Shown: piece by piece, positions 18,080-26,801 of the stretch
Layout: every line of letters begins with the position of its first letter
How positions within the stretch are numbered: the stretch's first letter is position 1
Source of the DNA: DATLFA01 sp035525225
Lineage (GTDB): Bacteria; Actinomycetota; Acidimicrobiia; Acidimicrobiales; WLNW01
Length of the DNA stretch: 64,000 nt
Assembly (NCBI GenBank): GCA_035525225.1
Contig: DATLFA010000022.1
Span: forward strand, 1 to 64,000
Direction of reading: 5' to 3'
Made by a program: the position numbers and the translations under genes
The notes under the pieces: generated by a model
Told to the model about the DNA's origin: nothing
The model's input: only the letters and a program-made list of their open reading frames with translations
The model's database searches: none

Positions 18080-21000
18080 GCGGCGTGACCGTGAGCGTCG
18101 AGCGTCGCCACTTGCACGATCTCGGTGCCGGACTCGGTCACGAGATAGCCCCGACCGGAGATCGCGGGCAACGCGCCGCGCGGCAGGCGCACGCCCAGGA
18201 GCTCGCCGTCGATGTCGTCGGGTCGAAGGAGGATGCCGAGGCGCGATCGCCGCACTTCGGTGGTCCAGTGGCGAAAGGCGGCGCGGAGTCGGTCGGCCCG
18301 CGCGCTGGCGACGACGTGCACGTGCAGCGGACGCGTGGCGAGCAATCGCTCGAGGTGGCCGCCTTCGTCGACGAGATCTGCGTCGTCGACCACGATGAGA
18401 TGGCGGTCGGTCCGCGAGGTGGCGATCAGTTCGTCGACCAGCGCGCCCAATGCGTCGGGGGTCAGGGCGCAGGGCAGCTCGCGGTCGTGACACAGCGGTG
18501 ATCGAGAAGAGGCAAGGACATGCACCGCGGTGCCGTCGCGCTGCGCGGCGTGAGCGATGAGCCCGAGCGTCGACGACTTGCCCGATCGCGCGGGGCCGGC
18601 GATCAACGCGTGATCGCCCGGTGCCAGCGCCAGCACGGCGGGCCCCAACGTGCGATCGAGCATGCCGACGGTCCACCCCTCGCCCCCGCTCGTGCGCGGC
18701 GCGGGGACGCTCACGTCGGCGAACGAGACGACATCGGGCAACACTGCGATCGGTCTCGCCGAGCGCGGCAGCCCGGCCGAGCCCACCTTCGCAACTGCGG
18801 CGACGAGCCCCGCTTCGTCGGCTTGCGCGATCTGGATCTCGGTTGCGCCGGGCACGAGGAAACCCCGCCCCGGTACGAGTTGTGACGGATCAACGTTGCG
18901 GACGCCGATCATCGAGTACTCCGCTGGTTCGGCCATGCGCAACAACACCCGTTGCGCAATCAGCGCTTCGGTCGCGTGTCCCAGCGCACCGGCGCGATCG
19001 GTAGACAGCGCAAGATGGATGTCGACCCCGGCACCGTCGCCGAGCAGTTGTCGCAGCGCATCCCGCTGGTTGTCGTTCTCGGCGGACACCGCGAGAGCGG
19101 CGACACCATCGACGATCACGAAGATCATCGGTCGCGGCATTGGATCAGGCGCCGCGGAGGCCTTGCGGGCTTTCAACTCGTCGGTCAACAACCGCAACAG
19201 TCGTTCGACGCGCTCGGTTTCGTGCCCCGCGATGTACGCGCCGCAATGCGGCAGATCCGCCAGCGGCGCGAGTTCGCCGGCGCCCAGATCGAGCACGTAC
19301 AGATGGCTGCGTTCAGGGGTATGGCGACGCGCGACATCGACTGCGATCGTCGCGAGGGCGGTCGTTGCGCCACCGTTGCGGAGGCTTTGCACCAAGAGAG
19401 GGCCATGCGCGGGGATCCATTGTGCGATCTCGTGGCGTTGCTCGTGCGGCAGGTCCGCGAGACCGAGAACCACACCGTCCGCAGTTGCCGTGCCCGCCGC
19501 GCGTTCGACCTCGTCGAGCGACACGTGCTCGGGTAGTGGGTCTGGCCATGGACGCCACGCATCACCGTGGCCGGAGGCCGCGTGCGCGCCGGCGATCGCA
19601 TCGACCAGCAGTGAAAGATCGGTCGGGCCGTGTTCGTCGAGCGCAAGCAGGGCTGTCGAGTCGACGAGGTGCACGTTCGATTTCGCCTCGCGACGAGTGG
19701 GGCCGGTCACGCTGGCTGCCTGGAACGTGACCAGTTCGGCCGCACCCATGCGCGCGATCGCGCGCCCGGGATGACGACGGCTGATCTGCGCCGCCGCGGC
19801 GACGCCGAGCACATCGCGTGAGTCGTTCTGGTCGAGCACCCGCAGCGAGATGCGCAGATTGGTGTTGGCCCGCAACGCATCCTTGACGACTCCCGACGGG
19901 CGCTGCGTGGCGAGGACGATGTGCACGCCCAGGCTGCGGCCCCGTTGACCGATGTCGATCAAGGCGTCGACGAACTGGGGTAGTTCGCCGACCAACGCTG
20001 CGAACTCGTCGACGACGACCACCAGCCGCGGCAACGCGCCGAGCCCGCTGCCGTGACGGCGTCGGTGGTACTCGTTGATGTCGTCGACCCCGGTGTCACG
20101 CAACGCGCGCTCGCGCCGCCGAAGTTCCGCCTCGAGGCAGCTCAAGGCCCGTGCCGTAAGACGACCGTCGAGGTCGGTCACGACGCCGACGGTGTGGGGG
20201 AGCGCCGCGCAGCGATCGAACGCACTGCCGCCCTTGTAGTCGACGAGCAAGAAGTTGACGCGTTCGGTATCGACGGTCGCCGCGAGCGAAGCGATCAGCG
20301 TGCGCAGCAGTTCGCTCTTGCCCGAACCGGTGGTGCCGGCAACGAGGATGTGCGGCCCATCGTGCACGAGATCGATCATCAACGGGCCGTCGCTGTCGAT
20401 GCCGATCGGCACGACGAACGACGCGGCCGCCCGCGAGGCATCCCACCGAGCGGTGATCGCGGCCGCGTCGACTCCGGTGGCCAACAGTTGCGGTAGCGAG
20501 ACTTGCGCGGGCAGAGACGCAGTCGCGGCCGACGCTTCGGGGTCGGCGAAGCGCGCCATACGCGCCGCCAGGCTCGCGGCGGTGGTGTCGCCGACGCCCG
20601 CGCCGCGCACGCCGCGCACGACCGAGGCGCGCGCCGGCTCGCTGACCGTGACGACCATATCGGCGCCGACGTCGACGACGGTCTGACACAACGACGGCAG
20701 CGGCGCGACGGGCGACGCGATGACGATCGCCGTTGCGCCGCGCAATCCGGCGAGCAGCTGGCGGATGGGTGTCGCCCGATTGGCCACCAGCGAGGCGTCG
20801 TCGACGATGACGAGGGTGTGCGCGACTTCGTCGTCGGGTGCGGCACCGAGCAACTGTTCAACCGCCTCGCGCAGTGCCACGTCGCCTCTCACGACCAGCC
20901 GGGTATCGGAGCGGGCGTCGTGGGTGTGGGGCAGCCACGCGGTCCATGCCCATGCCGCACAACGTGTCTCGGTCGTGGCGACGACGAGACGCAGATCGGC

Positions 21001-22224
21001 CGGCCCGTGCAGGGCCGCAGCCTGCAATGTCAGCGCGCGGGCGAGCGCGAGTGCAACGTTGGCCTCTCCGCGTATGCCGATCGGATGACGGGCGTCGATC
21101 ACGATCGGCGCGTCGTCGATCGTGTTGTGTTCGTCGAGCAGCGCATGAGCGGTATCGTCGACGTCGCGTGCTTCGCCGGAGAAATCTGGCGTCCAACCGA
21201 TCGTGCCAAAGCCGACGCTCAGCGCCAAGAAGTCGTCGTGCGCCGGCCGTCGTTCCCACAAGCCGGCGAGCTCGCCCCCGACGCGCCGGGCGATCTCGCC
21301 GAGATCGGGCGCCCGTTCGTGAAGATCGCGCGAGCGCGCGGCTCGGGCGGCGAGCACATCGTTGTGAAACCGCGTGCGGGCCTGCCGCTCGGTGATCGCG
21401 CGGCGCGCATCGTCGCGCCGCGCGCGCCGCCGTTGCGTGTAGTGGTTGGACACGGCGAGCACGGGACCGATCAGGCCCATCAGTGCGAACCGGGGATCGA
21501 ACACCACCGCCATCACGAGCGCGAACATCATGGGTACGGCGATCGCGGCGACGTCGATCGCCAACCGTCGTGACGCGCCTTCCGCGCGAGGCGGCGGCGC
21601 GATCGGTGGTAGCGCCGGTAGTTGATGGCGCGGCGGTCGCACCAACGCGAGACGCGCTCCGCGCGGAAGTGCGGCCGGAGAAGGCGCGAGCGCGGGCAAC
21701 GCATGGAGTCGCAACGACGACGCGCCGAGGTGGACGAGCGCCCTGGGCGCGACCGGTGACGGCGCCACGATCCATGTGTCGCCTATTCGTGCCCCGTTGA
21801 CCGAGCCCAGGTCGTCCAGTGCCGCCGCGTCGACGGTGATCGTGACGTCGCAGTGCCGACGCGAGACGGTGCGATCCTCGATCGCCACGGCGCATACCGG
21901 TTCTCGGCCGACGAGGTGGGTGCCCGCGCCGAGCGATGTGACGCGGGCCGCATCCGGGCCGGCGACCACCGCGACGCCGACGGTCGGTGGAGTGGCGGGC
22001 AGGGATCCGTCGCCACGGGCGGTGATCGCGGCGCCGTCGACGAAGGTCTCGAGGGCGGGTTGTTTCGCGTCGACCGGACGGCCGTCGACGCAGACCTCGC
22101 CGACCGTAAGGCCGACCGCGGTGAGGACATCACCCACGGTCGCGGACCCGAGGTCATCGATGGAGACGAGGACCATCCGGGGCGGGTCGCGCCGCGCCGC
22201 AGGGAGGAGGACGCGCAGCTGCAT
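18076..22224 (-). CDS. FHA-domain FtsK/SpoIIIE triple-ATPase, EssC/EccC-like
   Basis: 1382 residues. An N-terminal beta-grasp-like region (1-75) is followed by an FHA domain (about 84-175) with GREPV, SRRH (121-124) and GSVNG, then two membrane helices (about 224-259). Three FtsK/SpoIIIE ATPase modules follow: D1 with Walker A GTTGSGKS (630-637) and Walker B LVVVVDE (734-740); D2 with a degenerate loop (RNGGATT, 949-955); D3 with GPARSGKS (1210-1217) and LIVVDDAD. This order matches EssC/EccC, the motor of type VII secretion. The ATG at 22224 is chosen because upstream sequence is not protein-like; no ribosome site. No WXG100 (Esx) or EssB/EccB gene lies nearby, so the secreted partner is unknown. 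Confidence 0.82.
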   Translation of the reverse strand: MQLRVLLPAARRDPPRMVLVSIDDLGSATVGDVLTAVGLTVGEVCVDGRPVDAKQPALETFVDGAAITARGDGSLPATPPTVGVAVVAGPDAARVTSLGAGTHLVGREPVCAVAIEDRTVSRRHCDVTITVDAAALDDLGSVNGARIGDTWIVAPSPVAPRALVHLGASSLRLHALPALAPSPAALPRGARLALVRPPRHQLPALPPIAPPPRAEGASRRLAIDVAAIAVPMMFALVMAVVFDPRFALMGLIGPVLAVSNHYTQRRRARRDDARRAITERQARTRFHNDVLAARAARSRDLHERAPDLGEIARRVGGELAGLWERRPAHDDFLALSVGFGTIGWTPDFSGEARDVDDTAHALLDEHNTIDDAPIVIDARHPIGIRGEANVALALARALTLQAAALHGPADLRLVVATTETRCAAWAWTAWLPHTHDARSDTRLVVRGDVALREAVEQLLGAAPDDEVAHTLVIVDDASLVANRATPIRQLLAGLRGATAIVIASPVAPLPSLCQTVVDVGADMVVTVSEPARASVVRGVRGAGVGDTTAASLAARMARFADPEASAATASLPAQVSLPQLLATGVDAAAITARWDASRAAASFVVPIGIDSDGPLMIDLVHDGPHILVAGTTGSGKSELLRTLIASLAATVDTERVNFLLVDYKGGSAFDRCAALPHTVGVVTDLDGRLTARALSCLEAELRRRERALRDTGVDDINEYHRRRHGSGLGALPRLVVVVDEFAALVGELPQFVDALIDIGQRGRSLGVHIVLATQRPSGVVKDALRANTNLRISLRVLDQNDSRDVLGVAAAAQISRRHPGRAIARMGAAELVTFQAASVTGPTRREAKSNVHLVDSTALLALDEHGPTDLSLLVDAIAGAHAASGHGDAWRPWPDPLPEHVSLDEVERAAGTATADGVVLGLADLPHEQRHEIAQWIPAHGPLLVQSLRNGGATTALATIAVDVARRHTPERSHLYVLDLGAGELAPLADLPHCGAYIAGHETERVERLLRLLTDELKARKASAAPDPMPRPMIFVIVDGVAALAVSAENDNQRDALRQLLGDGAGVDIHLALSTDRAGALGHATEALIAQRVLLRMAEPAEYSMIGVRNVDPSQLVPGRGFLVPGATEIQIAQADEAGLVAAVAKVGSAGLPRSARPIAVLPDVVSFADVSVPAPRTSGGEGWTVGMLDRTLGPAVLALAPGDHALIAGPARSGKSSTLGLIAHAAQRDGTAVHVLASSRSPLCHDRELPCALTPDALGALVDELIATSRTDRHLIVVDDADLVDEGGHLERLLATRPLHVHVVASARADRLRAAFRHWTTEVRRSRLGILLRPDDIDGELLGVRLPRGALPAISGRGYLVTESGTEIVQVATLDAHGHAA

Positions 22225-22277
22225 GGGAATGAAGATACATGAAACATACCGAAATAGGACAAAAGTGAGATCGGCCT

Positions 22278-22460
22278 CTAGGCTTCGAGTTGCGCTTCGA
22301 ACGGCCAACTGCCGGAAAAGGCCCGCCACAGGCCAGCGGAAAGGCCGAAGAGGGCGGCGACGTACAGGAGCCAGACCCACTCCGTCCAGAGGAGCGCAAC
22401 GACGAGGACCACGACGCCGAGGGCAAGCGGCGCGAAGGCCAGAAATCGGTAAGCTCGCAC
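22278..22460 (-). CDS. Small two-helix membrane protein, 60 aa
   Basis: GTG start at 22460 with an AAAGGAG ribosome site 8 bases upstream. Two hydrophobic segments (FLAFAPLALGVVVLVVALLW and VWLLYVAALFGLSAGLW) are joined by a short turn, and the tail is acidic (FEAQLEA). It lies 53 bases before the FHA/FtsK gene on the same strand and may be co-transcribed. Function unknown; it has no WXG motif of Esx proteins. Confidence 0.6.
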   Translation of the reverse strand: MRAYRFLAFAPLALGVVVLVVALLWTEWVWLLYVAALFGLSAGLWRAFSGSWPFEAQLEA

Positions 22461-22582
22461 CGCGAGCTCCTTTCGTTCGGGACCGGACCACCCCTTGACG
22501 TTGCGAGGTCCGCGTGCGGTTCAGCTCTCGTCACGTCGGCCCGGCGTCGCCAAAGTCGGCCGAGGCCGATCGGGGCGGCCGG

Positions 22583-22588
22583 TAGGAT
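22583..22588 (+). promoter_or_regulatory. -10 element of hom, leaderless type
   Basis: TAGGAT ends 6 bases before the GTG start of hom, with no ribosome site between. Confidence 0.5.
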
Positions 22589-22594
22589 CACCGG

Positions 22595-23890
22595 GTGGAT
22601 GCTCTTCCGGTACGAATCGGGTTGCTCGGCTGCGGCAACGTCGGCGCCTCGCTGGTCGAGTTGGTGCGCAGCCGCCGATCCGACATTGCGGCCCGGCTGG
22701 GCCTCGATCTCGACGTCGTGCGCATCGCCGTGCGCTCGGCGACCAAAGATCGCTCGGTCGAGGTCGCGCCGGCCGAGCTCACCACCGATGCGCTGGCGGT
22801 GGCGACGGCGAGCGACATCGACGTCATCGTCGAGGTCATCGGCGGCATCGAGCCTGCCCGCGAACTGATCCTCGAGGCACTGAAGGCGGGCAAACCGGTC
22901 ATCACGGCCAACAAAGAGCTATTGGCCAACCATGGTGCGGAACTGTTCGCTGCCGCGGATGCCGCGCAGCGCGACTTGCTGTTCGAGGCCGCGGTGGCGG
23001 GCGGCATCCCGCTGATGCGCCCGTTGCGCCAGTCGCTCGCGGGTGAGCCGATCCGTCGCGTGATGGGCATCGTCAACGGCACGACCAACTACATCCTCAC
23101 GCGCATGACAGAAGAAGGCGCCTCCTATCACGCTGCGCTCAGCGAGGCGCAACGGCTCGGTTACGCCGAGCGCGATCCGACTGCCGATGTCGAGGGCTAT
23201 GACGCCGGGGCCAAGGCCGCGATCGTCGCGATGGTGGCCTTCGGCGTGCGTGTCGTCGCGGGCGACGTGTACCACGAAGGCATCGCGTCGATCACGCAGA
23301 CCGACATCGACGTCGCGCGCAGGCTCGGGTATCGCATCAAGTTGTTGGCGATCGTCGAACGCTTCGACGGCGGTGACCGTCCCGAGGTCGCGGTGCGCGT
23401 GCACCCGGCCATGGTGCCCGAGACACACCCGCTGGCGGCCGTGCGCGACAGTTTCAACGCGGTGTTCGTCGAGGGCGGCGCGGCCGGTGATCTCATGTTC
23501 TACGGACGCGGCGCCGGGGGAGCACCGAGTGCCAGCGCGGTGCTCGGTGACGTGATCGATGCGGCCAACAACCTGCGCCGTGGCGTGCATGCCGGCATGG
23601 GTGTCCTGACGCGGCCGCGCCTGCGCCCGATCGACGACTTGCAGTCGGCCTACTACCTCTCGCTCGACGTGTTGGACCGGCCGGGTGTCCTCGCGTCGGT
23701 GGCCACACTGTTCGGCAAGCACGAGGTGTCGATCCGCTCGATGGAGCAGATCGGTCTCGCCGACGAAGCTCGCCTGATCTTCATCACCCACGCCGCCAAC
23801 GAACGCGATTTCCAAGCGACACTGCACGACCTGCGCGGTCTCGAGTCGGTGCGTCACGTCGGTTCGGTGATGCGAGTGATCGGCGAATGA
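22595..23890 (+). CDS. hom: Homoserine dehydrogenase
   Basis: 431 residues. Reduces aspartate semialdehyde to homoserine with NAD(P)H, the branch point to threonine and methionine. N-terminal Rossmann motif GLLGCGNVG, then VIEVIGG-type segment (IVEVIGGIEPAR) and TANKELLANHG, catalytic region GIVNGTTNYILT, and GYAERDPTADVEGYDA. The C-terminal ACT domain (DRPGVLASVATLFGKHEVSI) suggests feedback control by threonine. It overlaps thrC by four bases. Confidence 0.96.
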   Translation: MDALPVRIGLLGCGNVGASLVELVRSRRSDIAARLGLDLDVVRIAVRSATKDRSVEVAPAELTTDALAVATASDIDVIVEVIGGIEPARELILEALKAGKPVITANKELLANHGAELFAAADAAQRDLLFEAAVAGGIPLMRPLRQSLAGEPIRRVMGIVNGTTNYILTRMTEEGASYHAALSEAQRLGYAERDPTADVEGYDAGAKAAIVAMVAFGVRVVAGDVYHEGIASITQTDIDVARRLGYRIKLLAIVERFDGGDRPEVAVRVHPAMVPETHPLAAVRDSFNAVFVEGGAAGDLMFYGRGAGGAPSASAVLGDVIDAANNLRRGVHAGMGVLTRPRLRPIDDLQSAYYLSLDVLDRPGVLASVATLFGKHEVSIRSMEQIGLADEARLIFITHAANERDFQATLHDLRGLESVRHVGSVMRVIGE

Positions 23891-25314
23891 ACCCGGCCGA
23901 CGAGCCACTCGAGTACGAGAGCACGCGAGGACTGGCGCCGGTTCTCGCGTTCGGCGATGTGCTGCTCGAAGGACTGGCGAGCGACGGCGGGCTCTACGTC
24001 CCGCGCCACTGGCCGGCGCTCACCGTGCCGCGAACCACCGAGCCGGTGGTGCGCCCGTACGTCGATGTGGCGTTCGAAGTGATGTGGCCGTTCGTGCAGG
24101 GCAGCATCGACGCCGCGACGTTCGAGGCAATCGTCGCCGACGCCTACGCGGTGCCGGAGGTATTCGCCGACGAAGCCGTGACGCCGCTCGTGCCCCTCGG
24201 CGCCGGCTCGTACTTGCTCGAGTTGTTCCACGGGCCGACGCTGGCGTTCAAGGACGTTGCGCTGCAACTCGTCGGCCGGCTCTTCGACCACGAGCTACGC
24301 GTTCGCGGCGAGCGGGTCACCATCGTCGGCGCAACCTCGGGCGATACCGGTTCGGCGGCGATCGAGGCCTGCCGCGACCGCGAGTCGATCGACATCGTGG
24401 TCTTGCACCCGGCGGGACGCGTGTCGGAGGTACAGCGACGGCAGATGACCACTGTGCTCTCACCGAATGTCTACAACGTGGCCATCGAGGGCACGTTCGA
24501 CGATTGCCAGGACTTGGTCAAGGCGATGTTCGTCGATCATGCGTATCGTGCCGAGCTGCGATTGTCGGCGGTCAACTCGATCAACTGGGCGCGGGTGATG
24601 GCCCAGATCGTCTATTACGTCGCCGCCGCCGAACGGCTCGGTCGTCGCAAAGGTGGGCGCCTCGCGTTCACGGTGCCGACCGGCAACTTCGGCAATGTGT
24701 TCGCCGGGTACGCCGCTCAGGCGATGGGCCTGCCGATCTCGCGTTTCGTCGTCGCGTCGAATCGCAACGACATACTCACTTCGTTCTTCACCGCCGGCAC
24801 CATGACCATCGGCGAGGTGCACCCGACACTGTCGCCGAGCATGGACGTCCAGGTGTCGTCGAATCTCGAACGCCTGCTGTTCGAATTGCACGAGCACAGC
24901 GGCGCGGCCGTGGGGGGGATGATCGAGCGGTTCCGCACGGACGGCCACGTCGCGCTCGAGCAGCGGCAGCGGCAGCGTTTGCGCCGTCATTGGGTCGGAG
25001 CGCGGGTCGACGACGACGAGACGGTTGCGACCATCCGGCGCGTCTACGAAGAGCACGGCATGATCATCGACCCGCACACCGCGGTGGCGGTCGCGGCGGC
25101 TGCTCGTTGCGGCGCACCAGCCGACGATCCGATGGTGATCCTGGCCACTGCTCATCCGGCCAAGTTCCCCGCCGCCGTCGAGCGGGCCATCGGCGTGCGC
25201 CCGCCCCTGCCCGTGCATCTGAGCGACTTGCTCGATCGCGAAGAACGCTGTGTGACGCTTCCCAACGACGCGGAGGTCGTGAAGGGCTACGTGCGCCACG
25301 CCGCGCGCCGGTAG
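23887..25314 (+). CDS. thrC: Threonine synthase
   Basis: 475 residues. PLP enzyme converting O-phosphohomoserine to threonine. The PLP lysine is K122 in TLAFKDVALQ; the phosphate-binding loop ATSGDTGSAA and the asparagine-containing PTGNFGNVFAGY are clear. The N-terminal STRG-x-A/G start and the insert with SMDVQVSSNLERLLFEL mark the longer bacterial type (class like E. coli ThrC). Starts inside the hom stop codon, so the two are made together; ten bases further is apgM. Confidence 0.95.
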   Translation: MNPADEPLEYESTRGLAPVLAFGDVLLEGLASDGGLYVPRHWPALTVPRTTEPVVRPYVDVAFEVMWPFVQGSIDAATFEAIVADAYAVPEVFADEAVTPLVPLGAGSYLLELFHGPTLAFKDVALQLVGRLFDHELRVRGERVTIVGATSGDTGSAAIEACRDRESIDIVVLHPAGRVSEVQRRQMTTVLSPNVYNVAIEGTFDDCQDLVKAMFVDHAYRAELRLSAVNSINWARVMAQIVYYVAAAERLGRRKGGRLAFTVPTGNFGNVFAGYAAQAMGLPISRFVVASNRNDILTSFFTAGTMTIGEVHPTLSPSMDVQVSSNLERLLFELHEHSGAAVGGMIERFRTDGHVALEQRQRQRLRRHWVGARVDDDETVATIRRVYEEHGMIIDPHTAVAVAAAARCGAPADDPMVILATAHPAKFPAAVERAIGVRPPLPVHLSDLLDREERCVTLPNDAEVVKGYVRHAARR

Positions 25315-25317
25315 TCT
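25312..25317 (+). promoter_or_regulatory. -10 element of apgM, leaderless type
   Basis: TAGTCT overlaps the end of thrC and ends 6 bases before the apgM ATG, which would allow an internal leaderless transcript in addition to read-through from hom. Confidence 0.45.
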
Positions 25318-25323
25318 GCAACC

Positions 25324-26490
25324 ATGAAGTACGTGGTGTGCGTGCCCGACGGGTGCGCGGACGAACCGCTCGATTCGCTCGGAGGCCGCACGCCGCTCGA
25401 GGTGGCGTCGATGCCCACATTGCGCGCACTCGCCGGCCGGGGCCGCGTCGGCCGGGCCGCCGTGATCCCCGAGGGGCTTCCGCCGGGCAGCGACGTCGGC
25501 AACATGTCGATCTTCGGCTACGACCCCGCCCGGTTCCACACAGGGCGAGCGCCGATCGAAGCCGCGGCGCTGGGGCTCAAGCTCGGGCCCGATCAGGTCG
25601 CCTACCGGTGCAATCTGGTGACGGTCGACGAGCACGCCACGATGGTCGATTTCGCGGGCGGTCACCCCACGAGCGATGATGCCGCGCCGATCATCAAGGC
25701 CCTCGACGAGCAACTCGGGGGCGAGGTTCGCTTCCACGCCGGTGTCGAATACCGCCACATCATGGTGGCGCCGGCCTCCTGGGTCGACGCCGACTGCACC
25801 CCGCCCCACGACCTTTCCGACAAGACCGCGGTCTATCCGACGGGACCGGCCTCGCCGCAATTGCGCCGGCTCATGGACGCCTCGCGCGACGTGATTGCCC
25901 CGTTCGGCGCCAAAGCCAATCAGATCTGGCTGTGGGGCCAAGGGTTCCAGCCCCAGATGCCGTCCTTCCAAAGCGTCTTCGGCCGCCGCGCCGCCCTCAC
26001 GAGCGCCGTCGATCTCGTGCGGGGCCTCGGTGTGCTCACCGATGTCGCCGTGGTCGACGTGCCCGGGGCGACCGCGGGGTACGACAACGATTACGGCGCG
26101 CAGCGCGACGCGGCCATCCGCACGTTGCGCAGCGGCGCCGACCTGTTCATCATCCACGTCGAAGCGTCCGACGAAGCCGGCCACGCCGGCGATCTCGCCG
26201 AAAAGGTCCGTTCGCTCGAGCTGTGGGACTCCGAGATCCTCACCGATCTGGTCCCCGAACTCGATGCCATGGGCCCCTGGCGCATGCTCTTGCTGCCCGA
26301 CCACTCCACGCCGTTGCGGCTCAAGACGCACACCTCGGACCCCGTGCCCTATCTGCTCTACGACTCCGAGGTCACCGGTCGCGGTGGCGAGTACAGCGAA
26401 CGATTCGTCGCCGGCTTGCCGGTCTTCGCCGGGCACGATCTCATGGCGCAGCTCGTCGGCACCCGTTCGCCCGTCGAGGCAGCCGTCTGA
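25324..26490 (+). CDS. apgM: ApgM-type phosphoglycerate mutase family protein, candidate homoserine kinase analogue
   Basis: 388 residues of the archaeal-type cofactor-independent phosphoglycerate mutase family (alkaline phosphatase superfamily). Metal and nucleophile motifs are visible: VPDGCADEP near the start, GSDVGNMSIFGYDP with Ser56, and late H/D ligands (IHVEASDEAGHAGD and LLLPDHSTP). Members placed beside hom and thrC in genomes without thrB have been proposed to replace homoserine kinase. Here the gene follows thrC by 10 bases and no thrB is in the window, so that role is plausible. A glycolytic mutase role cannot be excluded from sequence. Confidence 0.8.
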   Translation: MKYVVCVPDGCADEPLDSLGGRTPLEVASMPTLRALAGRGRVGRAAVIPEGLPPGSDVGNMSIFGYDPARFHTGRAPIEAAALGLKLGPDQVAYRCNLVTVDEHATMVDFAGGHPTSDDAAPIIKALDEQLGGEVRFHAGVEYRHIMVAPASWVDADCTPPHDLSDKTAVYPTGPASPQLRRLMDASRDVIAPFGAKANQIWLWGQGFQPQMPSFQSVFGRRAALTSAVDLVRGLGVLTDVAVVDVPGATAGYDNDYGAQRDAAIRTLRSGADLFIIHVEASDEAGHAGDLAEKVRSLELWDSEILTDLVPELDAMGPWRMLLLPDHSTPLRLKTHTSDPVPYLLYDSEVTGRGGEYSERFVAGLPVFAGHDLMAQLVGTRSPVEAAV

Positions 26491-26801
26491 GCGAGATGAC
26501 TCATTTCGCCTCGTTGCCGCCCCGCCGGCGCCACGATGGTTGCCGTCCGCAGCAATGGTGGGTACGCTGTGCGGGTCACCGGCAGCTCGTGCGAACGCCA
26601 GCCGCCTATCCCGGTCGTTGAGTCAACCGATCGGAATCCATACCGGGGTGACGCGTCCGCCCGAACCTTCCTGTGGGCTTGCGACAATTTCTCTTGCCCG
26701 CAAGCGCCAGTGGGTTTTGGTGGCCGTCCAACACTGCATGACGCGTCACCACGCGTCGCACCGGGCCACAGTGGCCCGTCTGAACAACCGAGGGGTCTCG
26801 A
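26491..26801 (+). promoter_or_regulatory. Leader region of rho
   Basis: 311 bases between apgM and rho without a convincing gene. It contains a perfect 7-bp inverted repeat GCTTGCG (26677-26683) and CGCAAGC (26699-26705) with a 15-base AU-rich loop. Long leaders before rho are common and can serve autoregulation by termination; whether this hairpin takes part is not known. Confidence 0.35.

Noticed and set aside
20503..21573. 356-codon plus-strand frame opposite the FtsK-like gene
   Set aside because: Antisense shadow; the minus strand has a continuous 1382-residue protein with all expected motifs.
24460..26436. 658-codon minus-strand frame opposite thrC and apgM
   Set aside because: Crosses two well-supported genes and has the Arg/Gly/Val/His bias of an antisense reading.
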